NCBI GenBank assembly: GCA_019915015.1
Contig: JAHBBC010000013.1
Location: forward strand, 1,426,001 to 1,490,000
Source of the DNA: Auriscalpium vulgare
Taxonomy: Eukaryota > Basidiomycota > Agaricomycetes > Russulales > Auriscalpiaceae
DNA: 64,000 nucleotides
Reading direction: 5' to 3'
Within the stretch, counting starts at the first letter, position 1, and every line of letters begins with the position of its first letter. The translations under genes were made by a program, and so were the position numbers. Below the pieces are notes generated by a model. It searched no databases and was not told the origin of the DNA. It worked only from the letters and a program-made list of their open reading frames with translations. Below, in pieces: positions 1 through 11,460 of the stretch.

Positions 1-1
1 G

Positions 2-184
2 TGCAATGTGGAAGAGAGGTGGGTGGTGCGCGCGAGGAAGCATCTACTCAGGAGTGGGATAAGGACGCGTGAGAGAGGGGAAAGAGAGGAGGACTTGCTG
101 GGAGTGGGCCGACGCGTAGCGCGGCAGTACGATTCCGCTTCTGAGGGGGTTTCTGGTTACATAATCAAATATATACATAAATAA
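2..184 (+). CDS. 3' fragment of a long F-box-like gene, cut by the window edge
   Basis: This is the C-terminal end of a further member of the long F-box-like family. The frame reads from base 2 to a TAA at 182-184. Its first 50 or so bases match the 3' end of the complete gene at 1149-2992 (shared residues VVRARKHLL), so the identity rests on that paralogy. It then runs about 30 codons further than that gene because the usual stop is lost. The F-box itself would lie left of the window. Whether this copy is functional cannot be judged. Confidence 0.55.
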   Translation, partial: CNVEERWVVRARKHLLRSGIRTRERGEREEDLLGVGRRVARQYDSASEGVSGYIIKYIHK

Positions 185-1148
185 TAGTCTTGAGACACTA
201 TGTACTAGACACCAAAACACGACTGGGAGTGGCCCTGGTACCAAATTTAAGTCATGGTGGGCAATACTGTTCACTGGAGGGCATTAAAATTTACATAAGT
301 TGGGTGTGCAGCTGCACCTGAGGTGGTTGTTGTGAAATCAAGAGTGATGACATCATTTCGGGCTCTAATTGTAATTTAAAACCCCGGAGTGACATCATCG
401 TATTTCTGCCTGTGTTGTCTGGTGCATCTCAGTTGTCGCAACATCACTGTTCTGCAACTTCTGTATATGTTGCATGGCCTAGTAATCAGTGTATTTAGGC
501 AATCATTTGTGTATATTGTGTGGAGCAAATGAGGAGGGGTAAAGTCGTGAGTTGACATAGCGTGGGAGCAAATTTCCAAAAAAGGCGACACAGATGATCG
601 TTGCAATGGGGTCGAAAAAACGCTGTATATGGATGACATAAGCAACGATTCGTAGGAATCGTAACGATTCGTAGGAATCGTAAAAGGGCCGACGGCGAGT
701 GAGAGATGCAGTGAAAAATTCACAGCGCTGATGCATGGTACGCATTTCGGCTCTCTCAGCGCATAGTCTCAATGTTAAATATTTTATACGACGAACAAAG
801 ATTGAAAGCAGACACACGCATGCCTCTTGTTCTGCAGGCTCATCAGCACCGCTGTCCTTCGCTTGCTTGAATCTGAACGAGAGGAGCCATATCATTGAGA
901 CCTCTTTCCACCCGACATGGCGTCTATACGAGCAAATTGGACTATGTACGCAGTGGTCAACTCGCGCTGCAAAATTGGACTACGCAGTGATCAGAACGCG
1001 GTGCAAGGCGTGCTCGGCACACGTGGTGAGTCGTGGGAGTGATCCAGCCTCATGGACAACGCATGCCCGCACTATTTTTTCCGCCGCACGCATCTCTGCA
1101 AGTCAAGTCCACCAACGTTTGCTCGCAGTCACATATCCTCTCAATGCA
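185..1148. other. Intergenic stretch, no supported gene
   Basis: I see no convincing coding exon here. The only structured element is a pair of 19-bp tandem units at about 644-681, each of them palindromic. The rest is AT-richer than the flanking genes and should include the promoter of the F-box gene starting at 1149. Confidence 0.5.
644..681. repeat. Two tandem copies of a 19-bp palindromic unit
   Basis: The unit aacgattcgtaggaatcgt occurs twice back to back. Within each unit CGATTC and GAATCG form inverted arms around a short GTAG centre. It lies about 470-505 bp upstream of an F-box gene start. A transcription-factor site or a small hairpin is possible; no function is shown. Confidence 0.7.
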
Positions 1149-2992
1149 ATGCACGTTCCTGGGAGCCCCGTTGACGAGAGGTGACTGCATTTCTTTGGCC
1201 GACAGACAGGTTTGCTGACAGGCAGCGCAGGTGGCATTGGCTCGACGGACTCGAAGACTCGGAACACGACACCATCTGGTTGAAACTCGCGCACTACAGG
1301 ATCAGCAAGATCCAACCAGTCCATTTCCCATCCTCCGACATCACACACACGACCGTTGAAAGCGCGGAGGCCGCAGAACGAGTTCTCAGCGATATACAGG
1401 CTGCCCACCGTGCCCGGCTCCAGGCAGAGGAAGACGCACTCGAGGCTGCAAAAGAGGCGCTTCGCAAAGCGTACGCTGTCGACGATGAGGCCATCAGCGG
1501 CGCCCGACGCGTGCTGCGTCAGAAGCGCAACTTCCTCCTCCCCGTTGCACATCTTCCACCCGAGATCCTCCGGAACATCTTTGCTGTCTGCTCGGACAGA
1601 GACTGTCCGCGGTCGTTCGCATGCAGCGGATTTTACCCCGGATGGCTCAGAGTGACGCGCATCTGCCGGCGTTGGCGGGATGTCGCGCTCGAACACGCGG
1701 GGCTCTGGGCTCGCATCTCATATCATTTGGGCCCCATCTGGACAGAGACGTTTGCTGAGCGCGCTCAGACGATGCCCCTCGTTGTCAACTTCAATCACCC
1801 ATACCCCCCCAACTGGTACCTCCAATTTCTGGCCAAGATCATCTCGCGCACAGCATCTTTGAGTGTCAACCTCGACTTTCGGCAAGAGGATCTTGATGCG
1901 TTCAGCATAGGCGCACCGCTCCTACACACACTCGTGATAACGGTATCCGCTGGGCACTTGCTGCCCGACGATTTCCTGGGACGCCACGCGCCGGCTTTGC
2001 GCGACCTTTACTTCGCGACATACGGCTATATGATCCCATTGACGTTGTCCATCTTTGCACGCCTCACCAGTCTACACATCGTGTACAACTCTGAAAACGA
2101 AGCCTTTCCTTTTGACGAAGCGCTCGATGCATTGCTCGACGGACTGCAGGGGATGCACGAGCTAGAGCGGCTTAAGATAGGCATGTACAGCCTCGAGGAG
2201 AACACTTTTGCAGCGGACGACCCGGTCGAACAGCATCGCACTGTCACCCTCACAAAGTTAGCGTATCTGGAGCTGACAGCTACCTTTCTTCGCGACGCCA
2301 TGACGGTTATCTCCCACATCCCGCTACCCGCCCACGCCGTCGCCTGCTACGACCTGAAGCTCTCCACAGAATACCTCCCGGACCACTTCTTTCAATTCGC
2401 CCTCGCGTCTGTCCATTGCCACGCCGATTCCACAGGGCCGAGCTCCGACGCTATCACCAGCCTCCGATTAGGCGCCGGCTACTACGGTAGGGAAGGCATC
2501 ATCACCGCGCGAACGGACGCGCATAGTACGCACGAGCCCGCCTTGACTGTACGCATCGCCGACTACGCCTGGCCCACCCAAATGGCGCTCGCTACCATGG
2601 CATCTGCGCACCTGCGGGTGTTGACGCTCGACTGCGATGTGATCGGCCACTGCCTGGCATGGCCGGACCTGCCCGCGCTGCGGCGCCTCGTGGTGAAGAG
2701 CCCGGCGGTGGTGTCCGTTTGTGCGAGCCTGCGCCGCGTGCCGTATTTCCTGCCTGCGCTCGCGGTCCTCGTCTTCGTGGACGTGGTAATTTCATCGAAG
2801 GCCGGGAAGGCCACGGCGGAGGGCGATGCGATACGGAAGCTGCCGTGGACGTTGGCCGCGCGCGCAGAGGCAGGATATCGACTGGAGGAGCTCGATTTGA
2901 CGCAGTGCACTGGGGAAGAAAAATGGGTGGTGCGCGCGAGGAAGCATCTACTCAGCAGTGGGATAAGGACGCTTGATATAGGGAGAAGATGA
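1149..2992 (+). CDS. Long F-box-like protein, 597 aa (copy A)
   Basis: Predicted join(1149..1180,1231..2992). F-box-like proteins of this type usually act as substrate adaptors of SCF ubiquitin ligases; the substrate is unknown. Without the intron the frame has no ATG before the F-box (it opens with GTG after an in-frame TGA at 1172). With the 50-nt GT-AG intron, which holds the branch sequence GCTGAC, an ATG at 1149 joins in frame. A helical region (about residues 50-115) precedes the F-box motif LPPEILRNIF near residue 119, followed by ICRRWRDVALEHAGLW. The remainder is a leucine-rich, LRR-like C-terminal half with no sharp repeat. It converges on a decayed family X gene. No internal stop or frameshift is visible, so it is probably functional. 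Confidence 0.82.
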
Positions 2993-3099
2993 GAAGAAGA
3001 GAGGGCCGACTGTGGTTGAAACATACGCCTCACGGTAGGAATCCACTGCGCCGATGCTTGTCCTTCATTACGGCTATGCCTTTTGCTCCCACAACAACA

Positions 3100-4300
3100 T
3101 AGCGCCGTGTTTAATATGAGGTACGACGTACAGAAAGATGGAACGATAAGACACATCCGTGCCTCATGTGCAGAATGCTCCGCGTTTCTCTCGGAGCATT
3201 ATCAACCGTGCGCATAAGGCCCGATAGCTTCCGTGCTGCAGGACATCGGCCTCCTCGGCAGGGAGCCGCACCTTTTCCCTGGTTGACGACTTTGTGAACG
3301 TCTCCGCGTATCGCCTCAAGCTGACGCCGACTCTGGAGGATGTGCAATCTGGAGAAAGAGAGGTAAGTTATGAGGAATTGCTATATACGAGACGCCGCCA
3401 GGAGGTGCCGGGTTCGGCTCTCTACAAGGCGGCGTCATGGAACATGGAACTCACCATCTTGAGGCAGTGAGTACATAAAAGTGGGCCGTGCCACAGAGAA
3501 CGCGCACACGCTCCTTCTCAGCGGCTTGAGTAGGTCTGTCAAGAAAGCAATTCAGGTCAGGTTCAATGCAGTCGATGTATAAGAGGGCGACAGCAAATAG
3601 ACAACTTACCTATTACCGTCTGCTGCGCACTTCGAGCGGTGATCCAGAACGAGTGTGTCTACATCATCAATGCGTTGCGAGTCGAGAGCTTAGACTATAT
3701 TCTGCCGTCAGAACCAGCTCGACTCCGAGCGCAATGAAAATAAACGCACCTGACTGTCGCGGCTCTCCCATGCGTCCGGGTCGTGCGCGAGCCCATGATA
3801 CAGCAGCTCTGCGCCCCTTGTCCCGTCGTACGTGCGTCATCATCTCGCCCTTGTTGTCATTGAGGCTAGCGCTGGGAAATCGGCGTTTGGCGTGACACGC
3901 GTTCGGTGAGCGACCGGCAGTGGAGGAGACCAGTCGATGGTAGGGTCGACGGAATTGTGTGTGGGCTGGTGAAAACCGAAGCGTAGAATTTCGGGTGACC
4001 GCGTTGGGCGGTGGAGGGTTCCTGCCGCAAATAATGGCAGTTATGAGTTCGCAATGCCAGTGGAAGGATATGTAGACGCACCGTGACTTGCGGATCTACG
4101 CTGCTCGATGTCAACGATGTGCATCCTACCAACCTCTTTGTCCTTCAAAGCCGCGCAAGGGCTGGCCGTGTTTGTGCTGTCGCCATGGCCAACCTCTCCT
4201 CTTTGCTTCATTCCGTCGAAGTGGCACCCCAGAACAGGTCGCGTTCAACAAGCCTCCTGGGTGACCTGGCGTCCGAGCTGTCTCGGCGTCGGGGCGCAGC
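3100..4300 (-). pseudogene. Family X relic, copy 1
   Basis: First of four dispersed copies of an unrecognised multi-exon gene. Exon-like blocks keep consensus splice sites: a first block with MHIVDIEQR followed by GTGCGT, a block with TYDGTRGAELLYHGLAHD, one with QRIDDVDTLVLDH, and one with AAEKERVRVLCG followed by GTGAGT. In this copy a TAA follows the acceptor of the third block and two TGA codons precede the second, so it is probably dead. It is convergent with F-box copy A, and the pair is repeated in inverted orientation at 18.75-22.05 kb. I do not recognise the protein. Confidence 0.45.
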
Positions 4301-5814
4301 GAGTCGGGCGTGTGGCGATGCTGGGAGGACTCGAGGACAGCCTGAGGCAAGCGATCGCGATATCAAAGGGTACCGGCCCGCCGGCCCGTCTCCTGCCGCT
4401 TCCTCTCTTTCTGCCCCCATGTCGCGCACTCTCCTCCATGGACTTAAACAGCGTGAGATAGGCGACTCTTCATTACCACAGCGCACCCCTGGCCTCCAGG
4501 CTCAGCGCAAGCTCGGCGCATCGGACCACGTGTCACGGAGCGCCGAGTGTTGGACGATGCGCGGCTCTGGCCACGTTGCGCTGTGAGTTGTGCTGTCCCC
4601 TTTGCCTGTCGCCATCTTACCATAGCCTCCCCAATATCCCTACGCGTCGAAAACGCTGTACTTCGTGCCCGAAAAGCCCGCCCATACGCCGGAGCATCGC
4701 GATCAATTGCTCAACCACCGCGTCGAGCTCCTCCAACGTCCGGCTCGACGCTTACATAGTAATACTGCGCGCAGGATATCCTCAAAGAACGCACGTTCGT
4801 TGTACTGCTCGTCTTGTATTCAAGTGATTCGACTCGAGGGACCACGGATGCAGTGCCAGAGCTCCTCCAGGCTCCAGCAGACACACACAAGTTCCTGCGT
4901 GCCTTCCTCGATCGCACCGGACTCCTCGTCCCCACATGAACAGTGCCCTCTTCTTTGCCGCCCGCCCGCCTTTTGCGCACTCTGCACCTTGTCATCTTCA
5001 AGCTTATCAGGGTGATTTTCCTGGGTAGGAGACCGGCGCTCGACACTGACAACGCGCCGCAACCTTGCCCGCGAGTTTCACCAGTGCGGCGTCTTCTCGA
5101 GCGCGCATACAGAGTAAAAATGCCAGCGAGCATGAGCAGCTCTTCCACCTGGCCGCCGAGTCAGCATACGGAGAACAGGAGAGTTAATGCGGCGTACCTG
5201 CGCTGGCGACCAGAATGCACTAATCCGAAAGACCTCGAAGAATGCTCCATCTAAACATTGCACATGGTGAGATCCTTGCTGTCACTGGCGACTCGCAGAG
5301 CCGCTGAGACGAATGTCTTTCTAGTATCATGCCACGTGTGGCATATGCTTCCACATAAGTGCCTCTGTCGCCTCCTCCGCCTCCGCCTCCTCCACCAGCT
5401 CCTCCTCACAACGCCACACGGATACAACCGCATCCTTGCGCTGATGGTACCATGCGAATTTTCACGAGAAGGCGGACATCTTGCAATTAATACAACTGCG
5501 CGACCCGCAGGTGCAGGCGCGCCGGGCAGAATCTGACCCATACCTCCGCGCCATGCCCCATCCCCCCGTGGTAGGTCGTCCCCGATACCACCAGCTGCCG
5601 CCCACATCAATGCGTACTGTGCCCATCCGGATCGCGAGCGCTGCAACACCGCGGTATCCTTTCAGCTCTACCAAGCTTTGCGCGCGCTGTACTTAAATCG
5701 ATTGAATTTTACTCCATTAGTCACCGGGTGATCACGTAATCCGTTTGCGTAGAGACGTCCCACGCCCTATCCTCCCCCCATCTCCCCTCCTCCCTCCCGC
5801 CCCACGCACTCGAC
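4301..5814. other. Gene-poor stretch with possible decayed coding fragments
   Basis: No intact gene is supported. On + about 4655-4940 two overlapping frames read protein-like (for example YFVPEKPAHTPEHRDQLL, then LLQAPADTHKFLRAFLDRTG), separated by a frameshift and ended by TGA; the source gene is not recognised. At about 5050-5230 the - strand has an intron-like segment (GTACGC to CGGCCAG) that resembles 24.42-24.52 kb. The last few hundred bases should contain the SOD promoter. Confidence 0.35.
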
Positions 5815-6651
5815 ATGTCCGCGACGCTGCCCGAGCTCCCGTACGCCTACGACGGCCTCGAGCCGTACATCTCGCGCCAGATCATGGAGCTCCACCACAA
5901 GAAGCACCACCAGACCTACGTCAACGCGCTCAACGCCGCCGAGGCCGCCTACGCACAGGCCGCGTCCCCCAAGGAGCGCATCGCCCTCCAGGCCGCGCTC
6001 AAGTTCAACGGCGGCGGTGCGTCCTCCGCCTCTCACTCCGATATCGTCGTCTCTGCGCCCCGGGCCGCCGTGCGCTGTTATCCTGCGATCGGATCGCTGA
6101 CGCGGCGTCTGCAGGACACATCAACCACTCGCTGTTCTGGAGGAACCTCGCGCCGTCGGCGAAGGAGGGCAAGGGCCCCGGCGGCTCGCTCGCCGACGGC
6201 CCGCTCAAGGCGGCCATCGTCGCCCAGTGGGGCTCCGTCGACGCCTTCATCACGGCGTTCAACGCCGCGACCGCGGGCATCCAGGGCTCCGGCTGGGGCT
6301 GGCTGGTGCGTCGTCGCGTGCGTGTGTGTGCCGGGGGCCGGCGCTGACGGTGTGGGTGTGGGTGTGTGCAGGGCGTGAACCCGCAGGACAAGCGCCTCGA
6401 GATCGTCACGACCGCGAACCAGGACCCGCTGCTCACGCATGTGCCCATCATCGGCGTCGACATCTGGGAGCACGCGTTCTACCTCCAGTACCTCAACGTC
6501 AAGGTCGATGTGCGTAGCTGAGGTCCCCCGGGTCGCTTCTCCCAGGCGCTGACTGGCCCGTCTGCAGTATCTCGCCGCGATCTGGAACGTGATCAATTTC
6601 CAGGAGGCCGAGAAGCGCTACCTCGAGGGCACCGGCGGCTCCAAGCTCTGA
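5815..6651 (+). CDS. Manganese superoxide dismutase, probably cytosolic, 204 aa
   Basis: Predicted join(5815..6016,6115..6305,6372..6509,6568..6651). It converts superoxide to hydrogen peroxide and oxygen. The product follows the Fe/Mn-SOD family from end to end: [13 protein letters not shown] at the N-terminus; metal ligands H27 (ELHHKKHH), H72 (HINHSLFW), D161 and H165 ([11 protein letters not shown]); and the GSGWGWL and AIWNVINF blocks. All three introns begin GTGCG and the phases fit. Translation starts directly at the SOD domain with no mitochondrial presequence, which suggests a cytosolic enzyme; an alternative upstream exon cannot be excluded. It is one of the few housekeeping genes inside the F-box cluster. 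Confidence 0.95.
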
Positions 6652-7270
6652 TCTGCCCTCCTGGTCCATTCAGAAGCATAGGGTGAACGAAGTCTACCGT
6701 GCATGCGCTTTTACGTCTGCTGTTGTATTAAATCAAGTGAGAAATGTACGATGCTCTGAGACTGGAGAAGCTCATGAATCGAAGTCGTGTCGTTTTCTGT
6801 GTGGGCCGCGGGATCGTGCGGCGGATGATCGTACCGGTCGGCGGATGTTCTTCCTGGGGCGCTCCATGACCGTCTTCCGGCTGGAGCTCTTCGCGGTAGA
6901 TGTCCTGTGGACGGCACTTTGCCGTGGGGTGCGCGTGCGAGTCGCGCGCGATCGTCTGCGGGCAGGTAGACATAGCGTGGCCGCTGTGTAGCTCGCGCCT
7001 TGCATAGGTCCAGCTGCTGATCAGAGAACGACTTATCTTGCACGGACGAGGAACCACAGCTTCGGAAAAGTCACCCGATATAAGAAATGCAGGCTAGTTT
7101 CAGTGGAAATACAGATTGGAGCAGGCGAGCTACATAGCGAGTAGGAAATGCATACGCACACAGCATGGGTCAAGAATTTCGGAAGAGTAAGGATGGAGAC
7201 AGGAGGTCCCGCGACCCACAAGAAATGTGACATACCCGGGCCGAGGGCGCACTGAAAGCGAGCATACACA
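6652..7270. other. Intergenic stretch between the SOD and zinc-finger 3' ends
   Basis: The two flanking genes converge here. No further gene is supported, so the segment should hold both 3' UTRs and terminators. Confidence 0.5.
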
Positions 7271-7984
7271 TCAAAGACCGTCCGCGCACTTCGCGCTGGG
7301 GTTCCTCTGATGGCGTATCTTATGATCCTCCCGGCTGAACGTCTGCGCGCAGCCCCTGCGGCCGCACGCAATTTTCTCCCTCTCCGCGTGCGTTTTGATG
7401 TGCCGCCGCAGGTCCGCCTTGCGGCCGTTCGTCTGCACGAAGGGACAGCGCGGGCATTGGAGGCTGAGAGAGTATGCGTCCGCGGTGCTGGGCTCGGCGT
7501 ACACTGATGCCGGAGATACGGCGACTGGACGTGATGTGGACGGCGCGATGCTGCTGTCCGGTGTATGGCGCGCGGTTGGGAGATCGAGTGGTGCGAAGGG
7601 CATGAAGGGCGACGTAGTGGTACCATGGGGCCTGGGCGGCCCATACGCGTGCGGAAGACCGTCAACCACGAGGTCGGCGAAATTCACAGTAAGGGAGCCC
7701 TCGGAGAATCTGATCAAATCCACGGCCATATTTAGCGAGGAGCGCGAATTGAAACGAGAGACGTACAGCGAGGCATCGTCACTTGTTTCCCGCGCGTAGG
7801 CCCGAGGGTCCTCCGGCTGGAACCAGAGGGCTTGCAGCCACAGCTGGGCCTCCCTGTCGGTCAGGGAGCTCAGCGAGTAGCTCAGCGGCTCCAAGGTGTC
7901 GGGTTCCTGGTCGACCGCGAATACAGGCCACGTGATGATGCCTCCATCGTCAGAGCGCGTGGAGGTTGCGAGGAAGTCCTCCAT
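7271..7984 (-). CDS. C2H2 zinc-finger protein, 237 aa
   Basis: Single-exon reading frame with an ATG start (MEDFLATSTRSDDGG). Two C2H2-type fingers lie at the extreme C-terminus. The first has CPRC followed by DLRRHIKTH. The second is CGRRGCAQTFSREDHKIRH, ending in NPSAKCADGL. The N-terminal two-thirds is acidic and Ser/Pro-rich without a recognised domain. The layout suggests a nuclear DNA-binding regulator, but no target is known. A frame-broken relative with the same TFSRED...NPNAKCA ending lies at about 15.97-16.44 kb. It converges on the SOD gene. Confidence 0.75.
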   Translation of the reverse strand: MEDFLATSTRSDDGGIITWPVFAVDQEPDTLEPLSYSLSSLTDREAQLWLQALWFQPEDPRAYARETSDDASLYVSRFNSRSSLNMAVDLIRFSEGSLTVNFADLVVDGLPHAYGPPRPHGTTTSPFMPFAPLDLPTARHTPDSSIAPSTSRPVAVSPASVYAEPSTADAYSLSLQCPRCPFVQTNGRKADLRRHIKTHAEREKIACGRRGCAQTFSREDHKIRHQRNPSAKCADGL

Positions 7985-9318
7985 GATAGCGGGGGTCGAT
8001 GGGGGAAATAAAATGCGTGTTTAATCCGATTTAAAGCGCACAGTGAAGGGGAGGGAAAAAATGTGGGCAAAAAAGGAAATAAATACGAACAATATTCGGG
8101 CTGGGGGTTCTGACAGTTCTTGATAGACGCGTGTCCATGCGCTGCGGTTGGACGCCGCCAATGCGCCCCATGGCCTGGAAGAAGGAGTATAAGTAGCACG
8201 CAGCACATATTGAGGAAATACAGACCTGCGAGCATGCATACCATGATCGGCAGTTATGTCGACATGGCAGAGGCAAGCGTGCGCTCGCGGGGGTTTGTAT
8301 ATAGCATTTGAGTTGCGTCAGGGCGCAAAGAATGGCAGTGAGCGTCGGGTGTGGGGGCGTGTGAGGCACCGGCACTGAGAAAGGAATATCCTGCGATTAT
8401 GTTCGGAGATATTGGGAGGCGCGCCGTCAGCGAATGCACACTGAGGAGGCGGTGTACAGAGCAACGAACCTTACAAGCGCGTCGTTTTCGTTCACGGGAC
8501 AGTGGTATGGTGACATTGGCTCCGCGAGAGCACAGCCTGATTGAACGAACCTGTCAGTCTCAGCTTCCGGCATATAAATGGGCGCACACTTACCTCCTGC
8601 ATACACGCGTTTTCCAGATCCTCTTCGCGCATACGACATCTCATCGAAAGTGACGTGCACCAACTCGCTCCTGGGAGCCCACATGCGTAAGCAGGCCGAC
8701 AACACCGCGGGTCGGTCGTTATAGGGCCGCGCAAGACGTGATGCAAAGATAGCACCGTGGCGGTCAGCTCGGGCCTCTGTAAAGGAAGCTGTAGGCAGAA
8801 GACGGGACCCCAGAGCCACGGTCACTACATCACAGGGATATAGCGATGAGCGCGGTGCGGACCAAAGGCTCTGTCCTCCGAGCTACGTAGGTCGATTATG
8901 AGGTCGCAATCTGCAATCTAACGAACAGCAAACGCACCTAGGCTTCTGCACCATGTCACGGCGCACGGAAAACGCGCTTGCGAGCGCATACAATGCTGTG
9001 CTTCATCTCCAGCAACGCTCGTTCCGGTGCCTCTCTCCGTGGTTTCCTTGGGCGAGAGGGACGTCTGTGTGCATATTGTTCACCGGTCATCGAGACCGTG
9101 TCTTTCCACCTGACATCACGGCTTCTGCCCGACGTCTTCACGAGCGCGGCGGTCAGCCCGTGTCACGCGGGAGAAAATAGTAAGCTCACCAATGCCATCC
9201 GCTCCGATGACATCCATCCGTGTACAGATGTGCTTGAGGGGAAAGCACAGCAAGGCGGAGGACGATGCAGCGTGAGCAGACTGACAAACTGTCGTACGAG
9301 CACGGGAAATAATGTGTG
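7985..9318. other. Intergenic stretch, no supported gene
   Basis: I see only short reading frames. The last part (about 9180-9318) resembles 13690-13820, both just upstream of long F-box genes, so the promoter-proximal region was duplicated with the genes. Confidence 0.45.
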
Positions 9319-9334
9319 TTATCTTATCTTATCT
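9319..9334 (+). promoter_or_regulatory. Triple TTATC element upstream of F-box copy B
   Basis: Three head-to-tail TTATC pentamers (complement GATAA) followed by TGCTTGGACACCG, ending about 113 bp before the proposed ATG. The same arrangement and downstream text recur before copies C and D. This fits binding by GATA-type zinc-finger factors, which is inference. A role as a core promoter element is the alternative. Confidence 0.55.
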
Positions 9335-9447
9335 GCTTGGACACCGTCGCCTGATTGAACTTTTCTTTCGAGTCCGACGCCAGCCCATCTTTCCATCTCC
9401 CTCACCGACTGCCTCACAGTCTCAAGACAATATTGCCACAAGCTCCT

Positions 9448-11234
9448 ATGGACCCCGTCAGCGAGAGGTGGTGACTTCCCTCTCGCCAACAGACAAGTCT
9501 GCTGACAGGCATCGCAGGTGCCCATGGCACGACGGACTCGAAACACACGACGCCATCTGGATGAACACCCTGCGCTACAGGATCAGCCAGCTCGAAGCGG
9601 GTCGTCTTCCACCCCCCGACACTGCCGCAAACGCAACCGTTGAAGGCATCGACGCCGCAGAGCGCGCTCTCAGCGCTGCGCAGGGCGCCCACCTCGAACG
9701 GCTGCAGCTGGAGGAAGACACGATCGCGCGCGCAACACACGCGCTGCGCAGGGCGTATGCTGTCGACACCGAGGCCATGAGCGCCGCCCGCCGTGCCCTG
9801 CGCCAGCAGCGCAACGCCCTCCTCCCCGTCGCGCGTATCCCGCCCGAGATCATCCGCACCATCTTCACTTTCTGCTCGGAGGACGACCATCCGCGGGTAC
9901 ACAGCGATGTTTGTTGCGTCGGATGGCTCGCAGTGACGCACGTATGCCGGCGCTGGCGGGATGTCGCGCTCGCGCACGCGGGCCTCTGGACCCACGTCTC
10001 CTCTGCATTGGGTCCCGTCTGGGCAGACGTGTTCGCGGCGCGCGCGCAGAAGATCCCGCTCTTCGTCCACTTTGCCAGCGTCCCATGGCCTGACTGGCGG
10101 CACCGGTTCCTTGCCAAGAATATGTCGCGGACAGCATATCTCGATGTAAACGCCAATCTTTCGTTGCCCTCAAAGAGCGTATTCAGCACGAGCGCGCCGC
10201 TCCTCCACACACTCAAGCTCAAGCTGGCTTTGGCCGGTTCGGCGTCCCTTGAGGACGAATTTCTGGGATGGCACGCGCCGGCGTTGCGCAATCTTCATAT
10301 ATCGGCACAAACCATGCAATTAACGCTGTCGATCTTTTCACGCATTACCAGACTACACGTCCGCGCCGCCTACAACCCCGTTGACCAAATGCGCAATGAA
10401 CTGCTCGATGGACTGGAGGTGATGCGCGAGCTTGAACAACTCACGGTGGAATTTATCAACCCGGAGCCGGAGGAACCTGTCCAACAGCATCGCAGTGTCG
10501 CCCTTGCACGATTGGCGTATCTAGAAATCACTGCTTCTGTGCCACACACCACAATGCTCATCTCCCACATGTCGCTGCCGGCCCACGCCGTCGCCTGCTA
10601 CAACCTGGAGTTCTCCTCATCCTCAGATCCTCTCCCGGACGACACCCTTCCCCTCCTCCTCTCGTCCGTCCACTGCCACGCCGATTCCGCAGCGCCGAGC
10701 GCCAACGCCGTCACCAGCTTGCGCATCGGCGCTGACGAGATGGGTGACGTTGTCGTCCGAGTCACCGCGCACACGGATGCGCATACGCACGGACGCGAGC
10801 CCGCCCTGACCGTACGCTTCGACCAAACCTGGGCCGGGCGCCACTCCCTGGACGCCCTGGCGTCTGCGCACTTGCGGGAGCTGGCGCTCGACGACGACGT
10901 GCTCGTGGACTGCCCATGGCGGAACATGCCCGCCCTGCGGCGCCTCGTGGTGAAGGGCGCGGCGGCGGACTTGCTCGGCCCGGATTTTGACAAGGTGCCG
11001 CTTATCCTGCCCGCGCTCGCGGTCCTCGTGCTCGTGGACGTGAGCATACCCGCCGAGCCGGAGGATGAAGGGGAGAAAGGCGAGACGCTGTGGCTGCTGC
11101 CGCAGACGTTGGCGGCGCGCGCAGAGGCGGGATGCCGTTTGGAGGAGCTCGACGTGACGCGGTGCGATGTGGACGCGACGTGGGCACTGCGCGCGCAGGA
11201 GATGCTGCCGGGGACGCAGGTGCGGGTGAGATGA
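9448..11234 (+). CDS. Long F-box-like protein, 578 aa (copy B)
   Basis: Predicted join(9448..9467,9518..11234). The first exon encodes MDPVSE; the 50-nt intron (GTGGTGACT to CATCGCAG, branch GCTGAC) is at the same place as in the paralogues. A longer unspliced frame from 9312 is possible, but it would translate the intron and the promoter-like element. A helical stretch precedes the F-box motif IPPEIIRTIFTFCSE; VCRRWRDVALAHAGLW follows, then a leucine-rich C-terminal region. Likely SCF adaptor of unknown substrate. The last 500 bp are almost identical to copy D. No disabling mutation is seen. Confidence 0.82.
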
Positions 11235-11342
11235 GCTGAAGCTTCGTGGGAGAGGGCGAAGAACTCAGAAGCAAGTGCAGGAGAGGGCAGAGGAGCCTGA
11301 GGAAGCCGCCTCGTCCTACGAGCACGCCGGCCCGGATGTGTC

Positions 11343-11358
11343 ATATCTTATCTTATCT
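11343..11358 (+). promoter_or_regulatory. ATATC-TTATC-TTATC element upstream of F-box copy C
   Basis: Same position and context as before copies B and D: GATA-type pentamers followed by TGCTTAGACACCG, about 103 bp before the ATG. The first unit has one change. Confidence 0.5.
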
Positions 11359-11460
11359 GCTTAGACACCGCCTAAAAATCCGAACTTCACCATTGCCAGC
11401 GACCTTGCGTACTATCCATCTCTCCAAATCCACCGACGACTGCCTCGCCGTTTCATCACA

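Noticed and set aside
9312..9447. Longer N-terminus for F-box copy B starting at 9312
   Set aside because: It would translate the TTATC element and the conserved 50-nt intron. The paralogues C and D have no equivalent upstream ATG in frame.
9414..10103. - strand open frame inside F-box copy B (and equivalents in A, C, D)
   Set aside because: Each paralogue shows a similar antisense frame only because the sense gene is conserved and GC-rich; no motifs.
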